NCBI GenBank assembly: GCA_030272155.1
Contig: CP126192.1
Location: 4,870,501-4,934,500, forward strand
Reading direction: 5' to 3'
DNA from: Tetradesmus obliquus
Taxonomy: Eukaryota > Chlorophyta > Chlorophyceae > Sphaeropleales > Scenedesmaceae
Length of the DNA stretch: 64,000 nucleotides
In this document: positions 21,408 to 34,542 of the stretch, one piece after another
Layout of the letters: each line of letters starts with the position of its first letter
Position numbering within the stretch: the stretch's first letter is position 1
Made by a program: the position numbers and the translations under genes
Notes under the pieces: generated by a model
Told to the model about the DNA's origin: nothing
Database searches by the model: none
Seen by the model: only the letters and a program-made list of their open reading frames with translations

Positions 21408-22024
21408 CCCAGCAGGTACAAGGAACAACACGAATGATGAATGTTGCGCCAAAGTTTCGTGGGACGTTGCGATGAGGTTGTCGATCAAGGACACAGCCAG
21501 CAAGGATTCGACGAACCTTGGCGCCAACACGTGCCTACACTTGGCGACATGGTCATGCACGCATATACAGCAATAAGATCATCAATTGCGAACAACAGCA
21601 ACACGGCGATGAATTTTCGCGGCGACCTTGGACCTCCTTTGGAGAGATCAAACATTCGTAATCATGCAGACCGCAAGCAGTCGCCCCTCAAAAGGTAGTT
21701 TCATGGTACGTTCACCGACGTCAAGAGCAAAACGTAGACAAGGGACAGCACAGGCAGTACTTACTGGCTGTACTGGACAACGCACGCCGCAGGCATTGCA
21801 AACATGCGCAAAAGGCAGCTAAATAAATAACAAATATATTTGGTATATTTGTCTGGTATATACCAAAAGCAGTAGGCCAACGCAGCAGACAGAGCACTGG
21901 CCTGTCCAAGACCCCACCTGCCTGCAGGCCATGCACATGCTGATGCCCAGCGCCTCAACCAAAAGCCGCTGCAACCGCACCACACGCTACCTAACAACTT
22001 GCAAACATGCAGCCTTCGACTATG
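21408..22024. other. Spacer with an AT-rich hairpin
   Basis: This lies between the start of the TFIIS-LW gene and the stop of the RAB28-like gene. It holds a perfect inverted repeat at 21839-21867 (10-bp arms TTTGGTATAT and ATATACCAAA, 9-base loop) in the most AT-rich patch nearby. No coding frame. Confidence 0.5.
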
Positions 22025-23621
22025 TTACATTAATGCGCAATGGCAGCAGCACCTGCACGTTTTCAAAGGGCCCATGCTCAGGCCTGCTGCTGTGCCCTCC
22101 AGCGCTTCCTCCTCAGCACCTGCAGCAGCATCCTGCTGCTCTGTGCGCTGCATAGCCTGCTGCTTGGGCGTGATGCTGCATGCCTTTGGATCAGCACCGC
22201 TGCCAGGCTTGCGGCTGCGCAGGCCAGCACTCCCCACAGGGGGTGACACAGGGCCTGGCGATGACGGCATATCAACCCTCAGCTGCTGCAGGCGGCCCGT
22301 GGGGCTGCCAGCGTCTGCTGCTGCGTCCAGCTGCTGCTGAGTCAGAGGCACACCTGCCAGGTCAGCTGCTATGCACAGGAACGTTGACTTGATGTTCCTG
22401 CCGGTCTTGGCAGACACGGCCCAGCTGCAAGGGGTGCAGCAAAGCACAGCGCACGGTGAGATGGGCGCACACGCGGTCATTGTGCAAGGTCATGCTGGAA
22501 ATGGCTTATAACAACTTGCAGCATGCGGCATGCCCAGACGAATATGAAAAAGCAATATCAGGCAGGTACTGACGGCTTAGTAATTGTGCCAGACGCTGCT
22601 GGTGTTGGTGCAGCAGCACGCTCTCACCTGCAGGCATGGGAGATGCTGCTCGTGGCTGCATGTAGCTGTGCCGCAGCTGCTGACAGGTCATCTGTGTCTG
22701 CCTTGTTAGCAATCACCGCCATGTAGGGCAGGCCTGTGCTCTGGAACATCTGCTGCAGCACATCTTGCCACTGGCACAGCTGGCTGAAGGTCTGCAGGCA
22801 GCAAACAGCCATAGGTGTTGCGCTGGTCTCTGATAGCTGCATGGTCTTCATGACAACAATCAGGCACACGCAAGCATGTTGCCAGCAGACACGACATCAA
22901 AACTGTGAACAGTGAGCGCTGCAAGTCAGGGCTGCAGGACAGCGCATCGCATGCGGCAAGCCATTTGAATGTCCAAATGCGTCAATGCTGCTGCATGTCA
23001 GCTGCGACTACCTTGGCCCTGGTGTAGTTCAGCACTGTCAAACACAGCACTGTCACACACAACCACATGGCGCCTGCTAATCCTCGACCCTGGCCAATAG
23101 CTGGGGAGGCGTGCTCACCTGCTCCTGCAAGATGTCGTGCACGCACAGCACTGCATGGCAGCCATGCAGGTAGTTTGCTGCCATGCTGAGGCTGCTGACG
23201 CTGCTGCCAACATCCCACACCTACAAGGTTGACAGATTTGTAACGTTTTCAGCGTTTCTCACAGACAGGATAAGCAAGAGCCCCTGCTGGGTAGCCAGCT
23301 GAGCAGCGCGCAGCAGTACAACTTGCCTGCAATGTTGCATGTATGCCATCCCTCAGCAGCAGCTCTGCCTTGTAGAACTCGACACCCACGGTGGGTGTAA
23401 GCGATCTGTTAATACGTGTGAGGGTGGTATCAGGTGTGTCGGGCACCAGGACTAAATGTGCTTCCCAGAGTTCTACGAGCTGCTTACTGTGCGTTGAACT
23501 CTCCACTGGTCAAACGCCTTGCTATGGCAGTCTTGCCGACGCCTTGATCGCCGAGTGATACGAGCTTAAAGTGCAAGTGTTCTACTCGGTCGTCATCTTC
23601 ACTGCTGCTACTCCCAGGCAT
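22025..23621 (-). CDS. RAB28: RAB28-like small GTPase with C-terminal CaaX box
   Basis: Five exons in phase (23621-23488, 23405-23327, 23220-23119, 22791-22628, 22424-22025) give 292 residues. Motifs in order: P-loop GDQGVGKT (residues 24-31), switch I TVGVEF, then ATLQVWDVG where most Rabs have WDTAGQ and RAB28 has LQIWDIGGQ, NKAD (134-137), and SAKTG (about 164). The protein ends in CALM, a farnesylation-type CaaX box; RAB28 is likewise a farnesylated outlier of the Rab family, carried by IFT and the BBSome at cilia. Two oddities: the switch II Gln is missing (WDVGSSV), which should impair GTP hydrolysis, and the tail after the GTPase fold carries about 100 extra Gln/Ala-rich residues. Exon 2 ends at a GC donor (CAG|GCAAGT). 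The stop codon is part of a TGTAA motif. Confidence 0.75.
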
Positions 23622-24417
23622 GTCATGTTGGCTTGCAATGACAGCTGCAGACTTGAAACCAGTTGCAACGTGATCTTTGATTGAATTTGACGTCGATTGC
23701 GGTTAGTCCTTTGCTTTCCAGGCGGTTATACTGTGCATGGGCCCACCACTGCCCGGTTGAACCCTGGTCAAACTGCCATATAACATGACACGTTTTGCTC
23801 GTTGTTGTCCAACAGTGCCACTTATCACAATGGCAGTCCGCCCCCAAAACATGTACAACGCACTCGAGGGACAGTGCCTATGATACACATGTGCTGCTGC
23901 AATCCTGTCAGTGTCCCCAAAGCAGGCAGCAGCAGCAGCAGCAGCAGCTACTGCTGCACACAACTGCCGCCCTTCCGGTCCGCAAATACGCTTGCGTCAA
24001 CCCTTGACAGCCCCCAAAAGAACCAAAACGATGCAGAAGCCAACAGCAACAGCAGTACAATCCTGCATTCTGCCGAGCTGCGCAGCACGGGCCACAGCCG
24101 CCAACTCAAGTGCGGCAGATCAGACCAGACAACGCCACACCAACTGCACTCATCTGTATCACACCGCCTGCCTTGAACAGCTGATATGCTCTCCACACAA
24201 ACTGCTAGAAGCACTCCCAATCCTGCGTGTAATTCCTCTAGCTACCCCTCCAAGAACAGCGCTGCGCCACCATCAGAGGTGAGCAGCAGCTGCTGCATCA
24301 CCAGCATGGACAGGGCGCTGACGCTTGTGTCCTGATGTTACGCTGCCCGCCAGGTGTAGCGCTGCTTCCACCCTCAGTGGCATGGCAATCACCGCGCCAT
24401 GCGGCGGCAAAGGCGTC
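23622..24417. other. Spacer upstream of the RAB28-like gene
   Basis: 796 bp between the RAB28-like start and the CLC stop, both on the minus strand. A (GCA)n run lies at about 23928-23948. A short GTGGCATGGCAA-type unit recurs near 24378 and 24434. No gene seen. Confidence 0.4.
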
Positions 24418-27400
24418 TCACCGCACAGCAGGCAGTGGCATGGCAAACGCCGCACCCTGCGGGCGCCACGCAGACCTATTCGGCGGCGTAGCAGGCGGGC
24501 TGCTGCTCAGCCAGTTGGCCTGCCCCAGCTGCTGCGCTGACTCAACCCTCCTCAAAGCCCTGCCCACTGCCTCGTCAAGCTTGAACCCTAGCAGGTCTTT
24601 GCGGGTCACGATGCCGCGCACGCGGTTGTGCTCGTCCACCACCACCAGGTGCCGCAGGCCCATGTTGCGGAACAGGATGTATGCGCGCTGCAGCGACATC
24701 GTCTCCTGCACCTGTGGGGCGTAGCGAGTACAATGTGACAAGGGGTGCAAAGGCAGCACAAGAGGCAGTGTAAGTCTTAACTGATGCAGAGGCTCATAGC
24801 AGCAAAAATACTGCAGCCATAGGCCTGCCTGCAATGCTGAAAGATGCCTGACTTGGAGGCCAATCAACAAAGAGCGGAGCAAGCACCAACTCCAGCCGCT
24901 GCGCCTCATGACAGCCAGTGAAACTCAACCAAACCGCAGCCCCTGCTGCCGCACCTTGAGGGCGCTGCTGTTGACGTATGGCGAGAGGTCCACCACCTGC
25001 GACAGCAGCCCTGGAGCCAGGTCTATCTCCCAGTCTGCTGCATTCTGTATGGCCACCATCTGCTGCTCGGGTGCTGCCCTGCTGGCCTCCACAGGCTCCA
25101 TCATCTTGCGGTTCAGCTCAGACCAGGACAGCTGCAGGTTGACAAGGCAGCAGCAGCAGCAATGTTGAAGGTTAGGGGTCATGTGCTTAAGCCAAGGCAC
25201 CTAGCTGCACGGCTGCTGAGTAAATGTATGATGCATGGCGGAAAGGCAGGATGCAGCATGCAGCTAAACACAGACCAGGACCGTTGCACAGTGGGTAGGT
25301 TAAGGTGTGACACACAATCGCTTGCTGCAGGCCATCTGCAGCCCCACACACCTGCCGCGCCAGCAGCGGCTGCTGGTGCTGCTGCTGCCGCCGCTGCGCC
25401 TGCGCCCCGGCATCCCCATCATGCGGCGCTGCTGCTGCAGCGCTGCTGACGCCGTTAGCTGCACCCCGGCTGGTGCCGCCGTGGCTGTTGTAGCCATCTA
25501 TCAGCTGCTGCAGCAGCGCCAGCAGGTGCCCTCGCGTGACCAGGCCCAAGCAGATCTGGCCTGCGGAGCTGTCTCTTACAACTGGGTAGCCATTGTGGCT
25601 GGTGTCCCTCAGCACTGCCTGGATGTCAGCCACCTGCAGAAGACCAGTCGGCACACAGCAATGCAGCAGTTTGTGTGTGCTTCGGAAACACGCAGCGAGT
25701 TTTGACGTCATCTCACCTAGACACCAGCAAGCTGCGACATGCTACCTAGTCTAAGCTGATGCTGTCAGGCATGAACAGCTCTGCTGGCGCTCTGCAGCAG
25801 CAGCGCGAGAGAGCAGCAGCAGCAACGCTGCGTACCTTCATGTGCAGCTCCAGCGTCACCACGGGGCTGCGCATCACTGTGCTGACAGGCAGCAGCTCCA
25901 GGCTGAACTTGCTCACTGGCTCGTGCACCTGCGGGGACACCACCAGGCAGCCCAGTGGCCCCAAATGTAGGGTGTGAGGTTACTCACCTAAACTAGTAGC
26001 CACCACACATGCTCTGTACGCCCACATATGCATAAACTCAGCTGGCAAGTTGATTTCAGTTGGCTTGCATGAACAACTTCTGCCCTGGTGCTTCATTGTT
26101 TCATCAAAACAACTCCAACAAAAATCTAAACTCCGCATTCCAAGGCCCACACCATGTGCAGACACGACACACAGCAAGCCACACGCACCAGGAAGGACAC
26201 ACACACTTGACCTCCAGCAGCGCGTGGTACAGCAAATATAATCAAGTAACTCAACTCAACAACCCCAAGCCCACACCTAGTCAGCCAACCCACCAGGAAG
26301 GGCGCGCACTTGACCTCCAGCAGCGCGTGGTACAGGCTGTGCGTGGCCGCATCCGCCACCCACTTTGCCACCATGATGGCCACCAGCACCGGCAGCAGCA
26401 TGTGCACGTCGTCGCTGATCTCCACCATGATCACGGCCAGCGCGATGGTCAGCCGCGTCACGCTGCTCATGAACGCGCCTGCGGGACACACGGCACACAA
26501 CGCAAAGGTACAGGCACACGCAGTGGCAACGCAGCAATGTGCGATGTGTTCTACGCGCTGTTTGACAAGCGGGCTGTGTATGTGACTTGACGCCTCTGAT
26601 TGCAGTGGAGGTACTAGCGCTGACGTGTATGCAGTATCCAGCGCATGATGAGCGCCCAGCAGCCACAACAGGACCACTGCACACTACATCCATGATGAGG
26701 CCAGCGCGGCTGAAATTTGAAAATGTTGTACATGGGTTTGAAATATTTGCTTTTGGTACTGTTAAATCAACAGGTTTTAGACACGGCTGCCGCACCTGCT
26801 CCCACCAGCGCAAAGGCCCCCGGGTCGATCCAGGACCAGGGGTTGGACAGCGCGCCAGCCATGGTCCAGCCTGCGCACAGCCAATGCATCAGCCACACCG
26901 CAGCGTAAGCGTACACCGCGTCACTGTGCTCACTGCGCGTGCCACAGTGTATGTGCCGCGGGGTCCAGACATGTATGAAGATGCCTGAGTCAACAGGTCT
27001 GTCTGCACAATCCCTGCCAAGGACTGCCTGTGCCTGACCCATCATAGATGCACAGCTGGCCAAAAGCCGGTGCATATTCTACTCTGACTGGCGCCCGCAT
27101 CAATGTGGTTCCCAACCAGCCGCGCCAAACACATTTAGCTGTCCACACATCACGTGATTGCCAACAAGCCGCCCCACTCACTGCTGAGCAGCTGGCCGTA
27201 CTTGTCGGCGATGTCTGTGGTGGCCAGCCCCACTATACGCCCCAGGATGGCGCCCATCCTGCAGAACAACATCACAGCAGGCCGCAAACAGCGCGGTAGG
27301 CTTAGCCTATGCATCAGCACTGCAAGGCCAGCTGAATTGGCTAACATGCGCACTTTGATCTAGCACAGCGTAAGCTGCACCGCCTGCTGACAAGAGGGCC

Positions 27401-30400
27401 GCGGCATGTGCCGGCAAACCTGATCCCAGCCTCAGCAGTCAATCCCTTAGCAGCCAGATCAGGGAGAATCCAGCCCCCATGGCCACTTCCCATCAACCTA
27501 CGCGCTGCCTGGCAGCCTGGCCAGCCCGCCCTGAACTTTCTGCTGACATGTAGCTGATGTGCACGCACTAACATGAGCGCGAGCTCAAACTGGCGCCCTG
27601 CTATCCCGGACCCTATAACCAAGTACTATCAATGCATTGGTGGCCACTGTGCGCACACTCACAAGCAGCATTGGCACAGATAGCCCCGGAGGACACCAAC
27701 CCAACTGTCAACTGACTATCTGTGTACCAGTATACTATCGCAGACACGCTGGTGCATACAACTCACATGAGCATGGGCACGAACAGGCCTGAGGAGATGG
27801 CGCTGCCCGCTGCCACTGCCGCTCCCAGGAAGTACCATGCCAGCATGACCATCAGCGACTGGTAGCTGAAGCGGCGGTGCGCGCCACGGGACACCAGGTG
27901 CTTGATGGTCTCGTCACCTGGGCAAGCGCATGGGGCAGAATAGCAGTGCAGGTTGTAACAAGTGCTTTGTGTAACAGCTGTCAAGCAACAGCAGGACAAA
28001 GGTGGTGCTAATTCAGCACTGAGCATGCAACTAGTCTGGATCCTGATCCCTATTCTATGTAGCCATCAGTACCCAACCGTGCGAAACTAAACGCCTCCAC
28101 CCACCTGTGTTCAGCATGAGCGTGGCCAGCTCATTGTAAAACACCACAGCCGATGCATTCGTGGGTGAGTCTGGCGTGATGGTGCCGGTGGATGGTATCC
28201 AGGTGCCGTTGTCAGCCATGACCGGCCCTGTGCTGCACGTGTACAGCGGCAGCTGCAGCGGCGGCGTGTCTGTCGGCGGCCCTGTGCCGTTGAGGGCTGC
28301 TGTCACATTTTGTATGCCGCAGTACACCTGTGGGATGGTAGGACACGCAGCCAGCAGCAGGTAACAGTGGAGCACGTATTGTGTAACAACACCAGCAGCA
28401 GGGTAGTTGACGCGGTCTTCTGAAATGCAACTGTTTAGCCAGCAGCAAGACAGCTGTCTGTCGGTGATGTTTACTGCCAAGGAGCAGTCGGAAGCTCGTC
28501 GCACCTGGTTCTGATACGTCACGCAGCGCGTGGGCGTGCAAGGAAACATCCTGGGCAGCAGCATGGTGCCCGTCACGTACACCACCACCAGCACGCAGGG
28601 CTCGATGCAGCGCCGCCACTTGTAGCGCGACAGCGTGGCGTCCCTGAACCTCGCGATCTTGAGGTTTAAAAGTGTAAAGCCTATGCCCAGCACGCCACAC
28701 AGCAGGCCCACCACTGCTGCTGGCACGATGGCCAGGATGTGGGCACTGATCTCCACGCCTGCCTCAAACACCACATCCTGCAATAACAGACACAGCAGCA
28801 AGACAGCGCGCAGTATGTTGGTGACACGTTGTCAGCCATAGGCACACGGTGCCCGACTGCAGACAGCACAGCACAGCAGGCACGCAGGTTCAATTGAACG
28901 TGTGTGTGCAAACACATGCGTCACAGATCAACATACAAGAAGAGTCCAGTTTTCTGCCTAGTCCTGGCACCTGCTGCCTTGTGCAATATCTTTGTAATAA
29001 CGCATCGCCTGCTTGCAGTAAACGCAGCAGCTGCGTCACCGCACCTGGTTGAACCAGCCGAAGCTGCCGCTGTGGAAGAGCGCCTTGCCTGCGCTGCGGC
29101 TGAGGTTCAGCGTCAGCGTGGCACACATGCACGCAAAGAATATCTGCGGCAGCAGCAGCAGCAGATGGAGCAGCGGTTAGCGCAGCCTGCACGCTCACAT
29201 ACCTATAAATAAGCTTGGTTGCTCAATTGCTACCACAACCCCCTTTAACCTATACCCATCACATTGTGCACCACACTGACAGACGAAAGTATGCGCATAC
29301 ATGTCATGTTATGCAGCCCTTGCAGTCACAACACAACCCACCTGCCACCCTAAGCTGTGCTGCCAGAACGATGCCACCTCCTCAAATGCAAACAGCAGCC
29401 CTCCGATAGGCGCATTGAAGGCAGTGGCCACTCCCACTGCCACTCCAGCCGTAACAAAGTCCCGCTTGTCCTTGGGGTTCCTAAACCGCCGGAAGATCTT
29501 GGTGCTGAACCCTAGGGTTGTGGAATGGCCCTGGCTGAGTGCTGCACCCAGAGCTGCGCCGATGTGGATCATGGGGCCTTCCGGGCCAACGGGTAAGCCG
29601 CTGGCGACTGCTAATGCACAGCTGGCAAATTTGACTACAACTGTGAAGATGTTAAACACCTGCAAGCATGACATCAAAGTAATGTGCAATCCCAGTGACG
29701 CATGTGTATGCATGACCAAACAGGTGAACATGCAGCAACCAGCATGGCATGCTGAACTCGCAGCCAGCAAAGTCAGCTCACAGGCCGCGGAGGTGGACAG
29801 CAGCAGCGAGAAGAGCAGCCACTTACGGCACCAACGTGTAGCTGCATGTAGGCAGCCACACGGCAGAGTTGCACGTGCACTCTCCATGCACTCATGCAGC
29901 TTCTGCCACATATGCGCACGCGACCACGTCCTCATGCTTACTTGCTGCACCAACAAGATGTAGTGAGATTTCAAGGAAACGCCATCCACCCCTTCTCGCT
30001 CACCTTGGGCAGCAGTATGCCGTTGAGGTAGGCCATCACCTCCGGCACGCCGCTGCTGACGGCTGCAGGCGCCCAGCCCACCACCAGCGCGCTGCTGCCG
30101 CCCACCAGCGCCAAACTCACAGTCGTGTTGAACAGCCACGCCACAAACAGGTTGGTGTGCAGCAGCAGCCAGCGCGTGATGCCATACTTGAACTCTGCCA
30201 GCGCGTTGATCACCTGCATAGCAATATATACAACATGCATGTGGCTGGTGAATGCCCCGCACCCATTGCAACTGCAGCATCTGCTTTGTTCCGGCAGCTG
30301 CTGCACTGTTGTACGGCCCATGTCCTGCAAGCTGTTGCCGGTGGCCCCACTGCCCCACGCTGCTGTCCTTAAGCCAGCTGTGATGTGCATCCTGGCAGCA

Positions 30401-30577
30401 CTGCCAGCCGGCATCCCTGCTGCTGGTGCTGCTGCCTCCGCTGCTGCCTCCGCTGCTGCTGCCGCTGCTGCTGCCGCTGCTGCTGCTGCTCACCACGTAG
30501 AGGCTGTATGCCACCAGGCCTGTGGTCACTCCGATGCTGCCCATCATCAGCCACCTGTCCCAGGCGCGCCGGTGCGG

Positions 30578-30628
<51 letters not shown>

Positions 30629-31798
30629 CACGCGCAACAAGCCGCGTCATGTCAGTTTCTATGCTGCCTCAAAATGATTGCAGAGGAGCACCGGGTGGGC
30701 CACTTGCAGGCTGTTGTAATGCTGCCTGCAGCAATGCACGCCACATCATGTGCACATTGGGCGCGTGCTGCTGTGCCTTCTGCTGTGCCTGCTGCTGCAC
30801 CTGCTGCTGCACCTGCTGCTGTGCCTGCTGTTGCACCTGCTGCTGTGCCTGCTGCTCACCTGCCGTGCGAGCCATCTGCGGTACACTGCGCTGTTGGGCG
30901 CAAAGTAGTCTATGCTCTCGTACAGGTTCAGCTTGCGCTTCTCTTCTGTGGAAAAGCTGTGGTTGACGCGGCTGCTTTCAGCGTCTGCGCCAGGCTGCAG
31001 GCAGCAGCAGGCAGTGCAGGTGCGTGGAACAGGCAAAGGCAAGAAGGCGTCAGGTGCTGGTCTCTGTTGCTCAGCGGTTACTGATTGCAGGTGCAGGAAC
31101 AGCTTGTTGTGGTGCAGGCTGGTATGATGATCTGCTGCAGCTGCTGCTGGGGTGGCACATACATATGTGCTTTGGGTGTGTGCAGCTAGCTGCTTGTACT
31201 TGTGCTTCAAGTGTCCTGCTGCTGCATTGTGTGACCACCATGGAATGTCAAAGCATGGATCCTGCTGCACTTGTGGTCTCTGACATGTGGCACGGCATGT
31301 CCTGCAAGCCTGCTTGCACGCCAGTGTGCAACATAGAAAGCCGCTGCAGCTGCTGCGAGCTGCAGCTGCTGTTGCTGCTGCACGTACCCGCCAGATGTCT
31401 GTGAGCAGCCCGAAGAAGCTGCGCTCCTCATGCTGCTGACTGTGCACGCCACCAGGAAACAGCAATGTCTCCTCATCCGAGTCATTGCCTGAATTCTCCG
31501 AGTGCTCAAACTCAATGTAATCCGTGAAGGCTACGGCATGCACAGCAAGCAGCAGCAGTAGGGGCAGCAGCAGCAGGGCCAGCAACAGGACACAGCAGCG
31601 GCAGCAGCAGGGAAGCAAGGTGGTTGGGGCCTTACAGACGTGCTAAGCAGGCCAGCAACAGTACAGCAGGCAGGAAACATGAATGGTTGGACATATGTAA
31701 GCAGTAGTACTGGCTGAAGGGGCACCAAGGCATGCAAGTTGGAGTTGCACTGTTGAGGTGTATGTGCAGTGGAACCCACCTGGCTGGCTGGCACTCAT
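24418..31798 (-). CDS. CLC-family chloride/proton antiporter with two C-terminal CBS domains
   Basis: Seventeen exons, all in phase, give 945 residues: 31798-31780, 31530-31388, 30994-30860, 30577-30494, 30213-30004, 29659-29342, 29143-29045, 28777-28505, 28327-28105, 27917-27767, 27258-27182, 26870-26796, 26478-26294, 25928-25836, 25633-25352, 25131-24955, 24711-24418. CLC signatures: ESIDYFAPNSAVYRR before the first helix, SSGVPE (180-185), GLPVGPEGP with the gating Glu near 224, FNAPIGGLLFAFEEVASFW with the proton Glu pair near 290, and SGLFVPML near 545. Both glutamates kept implies exchange rather than channel activity. The loop FPCTPTRC...YNELATLMLNT matches the CLC-d/CLC-6/7 branch of endomembrane exchangers, but is enlarged and carries N-glycosylation sites. 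CBS1 spans exons 14-15, split by a linker; CBS2 (LRHLVVVDEHNRVRGIVTRK) is in the last exon. The Ser in SSGVPE, not Pro, favours chloride over nitrate. Confidence 0.88.
30581..30628. repeat. (GCA)16 triplet run beside a 3' splice site
   Basis: Sixteen GCA units, CTG/TGC on the sense strand, occupy the intron end immediately before exon 4 of the CLC gene (acceptor at 30578). They stand where the polypyrimidine tract should be. Confidence 0.9.
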
Positions 31799-32359
31799 TG
31801 TCCCGGGTCCAGCAGACATTAACTGTGTCTAACGTTGTGTTATCATTAGGTCTCTGTTCATATCATTCTACACGAAACAGAGAATGACACAACTGAAGAA
31901 GGTTGAAGCGTGCTCAGAAGTGGATGTAGCAAGCTAGGTGAGTTGTCGTAGCCTCGATCGAAGCCACATCGCTGACATGCAAGCAGTGGAGGGCTTCGTA
32001 TCGACACCGAACAGCAGAATGTGCTTGTCATGTGACAGACACACACGCATGCACACACTTGTGGGTTTTGCGACGGCCTAGTCCGCTCCTGAAGCTTTGC
32101 TGAACGCTGAAAAGCTTATATATACACGACACAGCGTTAACATATGCCCACAAGGTCGTATCGCCTTCCCTCGGAGGAGAACGCTTTGTTACGAGGTTGC
32201 CTGAGCGATCGGAGTTTCTATCAATCTATAACTGCATCCTGGACGTTACAACCTGATGTATTGTATAGCGCAGCCTCAGTAGCTGAACAGCAAGGCTGAA
32301 GTGGCAGTCTGCCCGCCTTCACTTGAACCTGCCAGGCTCCTGCTCAGCTGATTTAGAGC
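31799..32359. promoter_or_regulatory. Divergent promoter between CLC and SET1-type genes
   Basis: 561 bp separate the two start codons. No open frame is credible. It contains the TATA box at 32117-32124 for the plus-strand gene. Confidence 0.5.
32117..32124 (+). promoter_or_regulatory. TATA box of the SET1-type gene
   Basis: TATATATA, flanked by AAAAGCT and CACGAC, about 236 bp before the ATG at 32360. Confidence 0.45.
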
Positions 32360-32722
32360 ATGCCCACGGTGCAGCCAGTGGGATGTAATGGCATGGGGAC
32401 TTCTTCTGGACATTCATCACACAGAGAGGATGCTGCAGGCGGTGCTGCCTCAGACAAGCAGGTACCGCAGCCAGGCACAGCAGCAGCAAATGGTGCCAGA
32501 GCACAGCCTGGCAATGACAAGAAGACCAGCAAGCTGCCAGCAGCAAGTACACCACCAGCTGCTAAACATGCACCTGCCAAACAGGGAGGCAGCAGTGTAG
32601 CAGCAAAGACACCGGCAACTGCAGGCAGTAGCGCAGCCAGCGGCAAAATGCCGCCTGTTGCAGGTGCAGGTGCTAAGCAAGCCGCAGCAGCAGCCAACAC
32701 CCCACCTGCTAAGCCGTCAGGA

Positions 32723-32757
<35 letters not shown>

Positions 32758-34508
32758 GCAGCGCGGGCAGCAGCCAGCTCCTGGCAGCAACAAAGCCATT
32801 GGCAGCGGGACTAAAGCAGCAGCCACAGCAGCAATCAAGCAAGCTCCTGCACGGCAGCGCAGCCGCAGCAGGGGCAGGAGCAGGAGCAGAAGTAGCAGAC
32901 ACAGCAGCTCGCGCAGTAGGAGCACCAGCAGCAGCAGCAGCCGTAGCAGCAGGAGCAGCAGATCGTCATCAAGTGACCGCAGCAGCAGCAGCAGCCAGAG
33001 TAGAAGCAGCAGCAGGAGTAGGTCTCGCCCTAGGAGCAGCAGCAGGCAGCAGCGGCACAGCAGGAGCCGCAGCAGACAGCGTACACGCACCCGCAGCAGA
33101 AGCAGGCGCAGGAGCCACACCCGCAGCAGAAGCAGAAGCAGGCGCACGCCACAGCAGCACAAGCCCAGCCGCAGCCGCAGCCCCAAGCGTTATAACGCTT
33201 CCCGCAGGTCTGGCAGCAGGGGTGGCAGTCCTGGCTGGCGCAGCAAGCGCAGCAGCAGCAGGGATGGCAGGCGTGGCAGCAGCAGGGACGGCCGGCGCGG
33301 CGGCAGCAGGGACGGCCGTCGTGCTGCACGCTCGCACAGCCGGGACCGCAGCAGGGACCGCAGGCCTCATGACAGGCAGCAGCAGCAGCAGCAGCCATAC
33401 AGCAGAGCTGCTGCTGATGCATACTCCAGGGGGCATGACAGAGACAGGGATAGAGACAGAGACAGTGGCAGGGACAGGGACAGGAGTAAAGACAGGCAGC
33501 GTGCTAGGGAACCAAACAGGGACAGGCGCAGGTCAGCGTCTCCTGCAAGAGATGGCGGCCGCGTGAGTGTGTTTGCTCGGCTGTCGGGCGGCACGTTCGG
33601 CAGCAGCGAGCGCCACAGGCAGCAGCAGCAGCATGCAAGCAGCAGGGCTAGGAGTCGTAGCCCTGGCTGGCGCTCTGACAGAGGCGCTGCTGGCGGCAGC
33701 CGAGCAGCAGGGCGCAGGTGCAGCAAGAGCCGCAGCCGCAGCAGGAGCCGCAGCAGGAGCCGCAGCAGGAGCAAGGGCAGGCGGGGTTCGCCTCTTGCCA
33801 AGAGCCCTGCTGCTGCTGCTGCTGCTGGCGGTGGCAGCGGCAGCGGCCGGGGCACTGTGCGCGCCCGGTCCAGCAGCAGGGAGCGCAGACCTGACAGAGA
33901 CAGGGCGCCAGAGGCTCGGCAGCAGCAGCGGCCGCAGCAGCAGGAGAAGCAGCAGCAGGCTGACCGGCGGCCTGACAGCAGCAGCAGGCCATCCAGCAGC
34001 AGAGACAGGGACGCAGTCAGGCCTGCCAGTGGGCAGCAGCAGCAGGGCAAGGTTGCGGTGCAGCAAGAAATGGCAGCTGGTAACAAAGTGCAGAGCAAAG
34101 AGCAGCCTGACAGCAGCAGGCAGTCTGCGCAGCGTGGTGAGCCTGTGAGGCCTAGCAGCGGCAAGCCAGCACATCCTGAGGCACACAGCAAGCGGCAGCA
34201 GCAGCAGCTGAGCAACAAGCCTGACAGCCAGGCAGCAGCCAAGCAAATTGTGCAGCAAGGCAGCAAGCCAGATGCCAGACCTGCTGACAAGCAGCAGCCG
34301 CAGCAGCAGCGCACGCAAATGACCAGGCCTGACTCCGGCAGGCAGGGCAGCAGCAAACAGGATGAGCGCAGGCCAGGTGGCCAGCAAGATGCCAAGGCCA
34401 GCAGCAGCAGCAAACCAACAGCCAGTGGAAGCAGCAGGCAGCAGGGTGCTGCTGCTGCTGACAGGAGCACGCAGCAGCGGCAGCCTGAGGCAGCTGCTGA
34501 GCGCAGCA

Positions 34509-34542
<34 letters not shown>

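Noticed and set aside
32353-33186. Poly-Leu open frame on the minus strand
   Set aside because: Antisense shadow of the RS domain: Arg/Ser codons read backwards give Leu/Arg. No domain and no start context.
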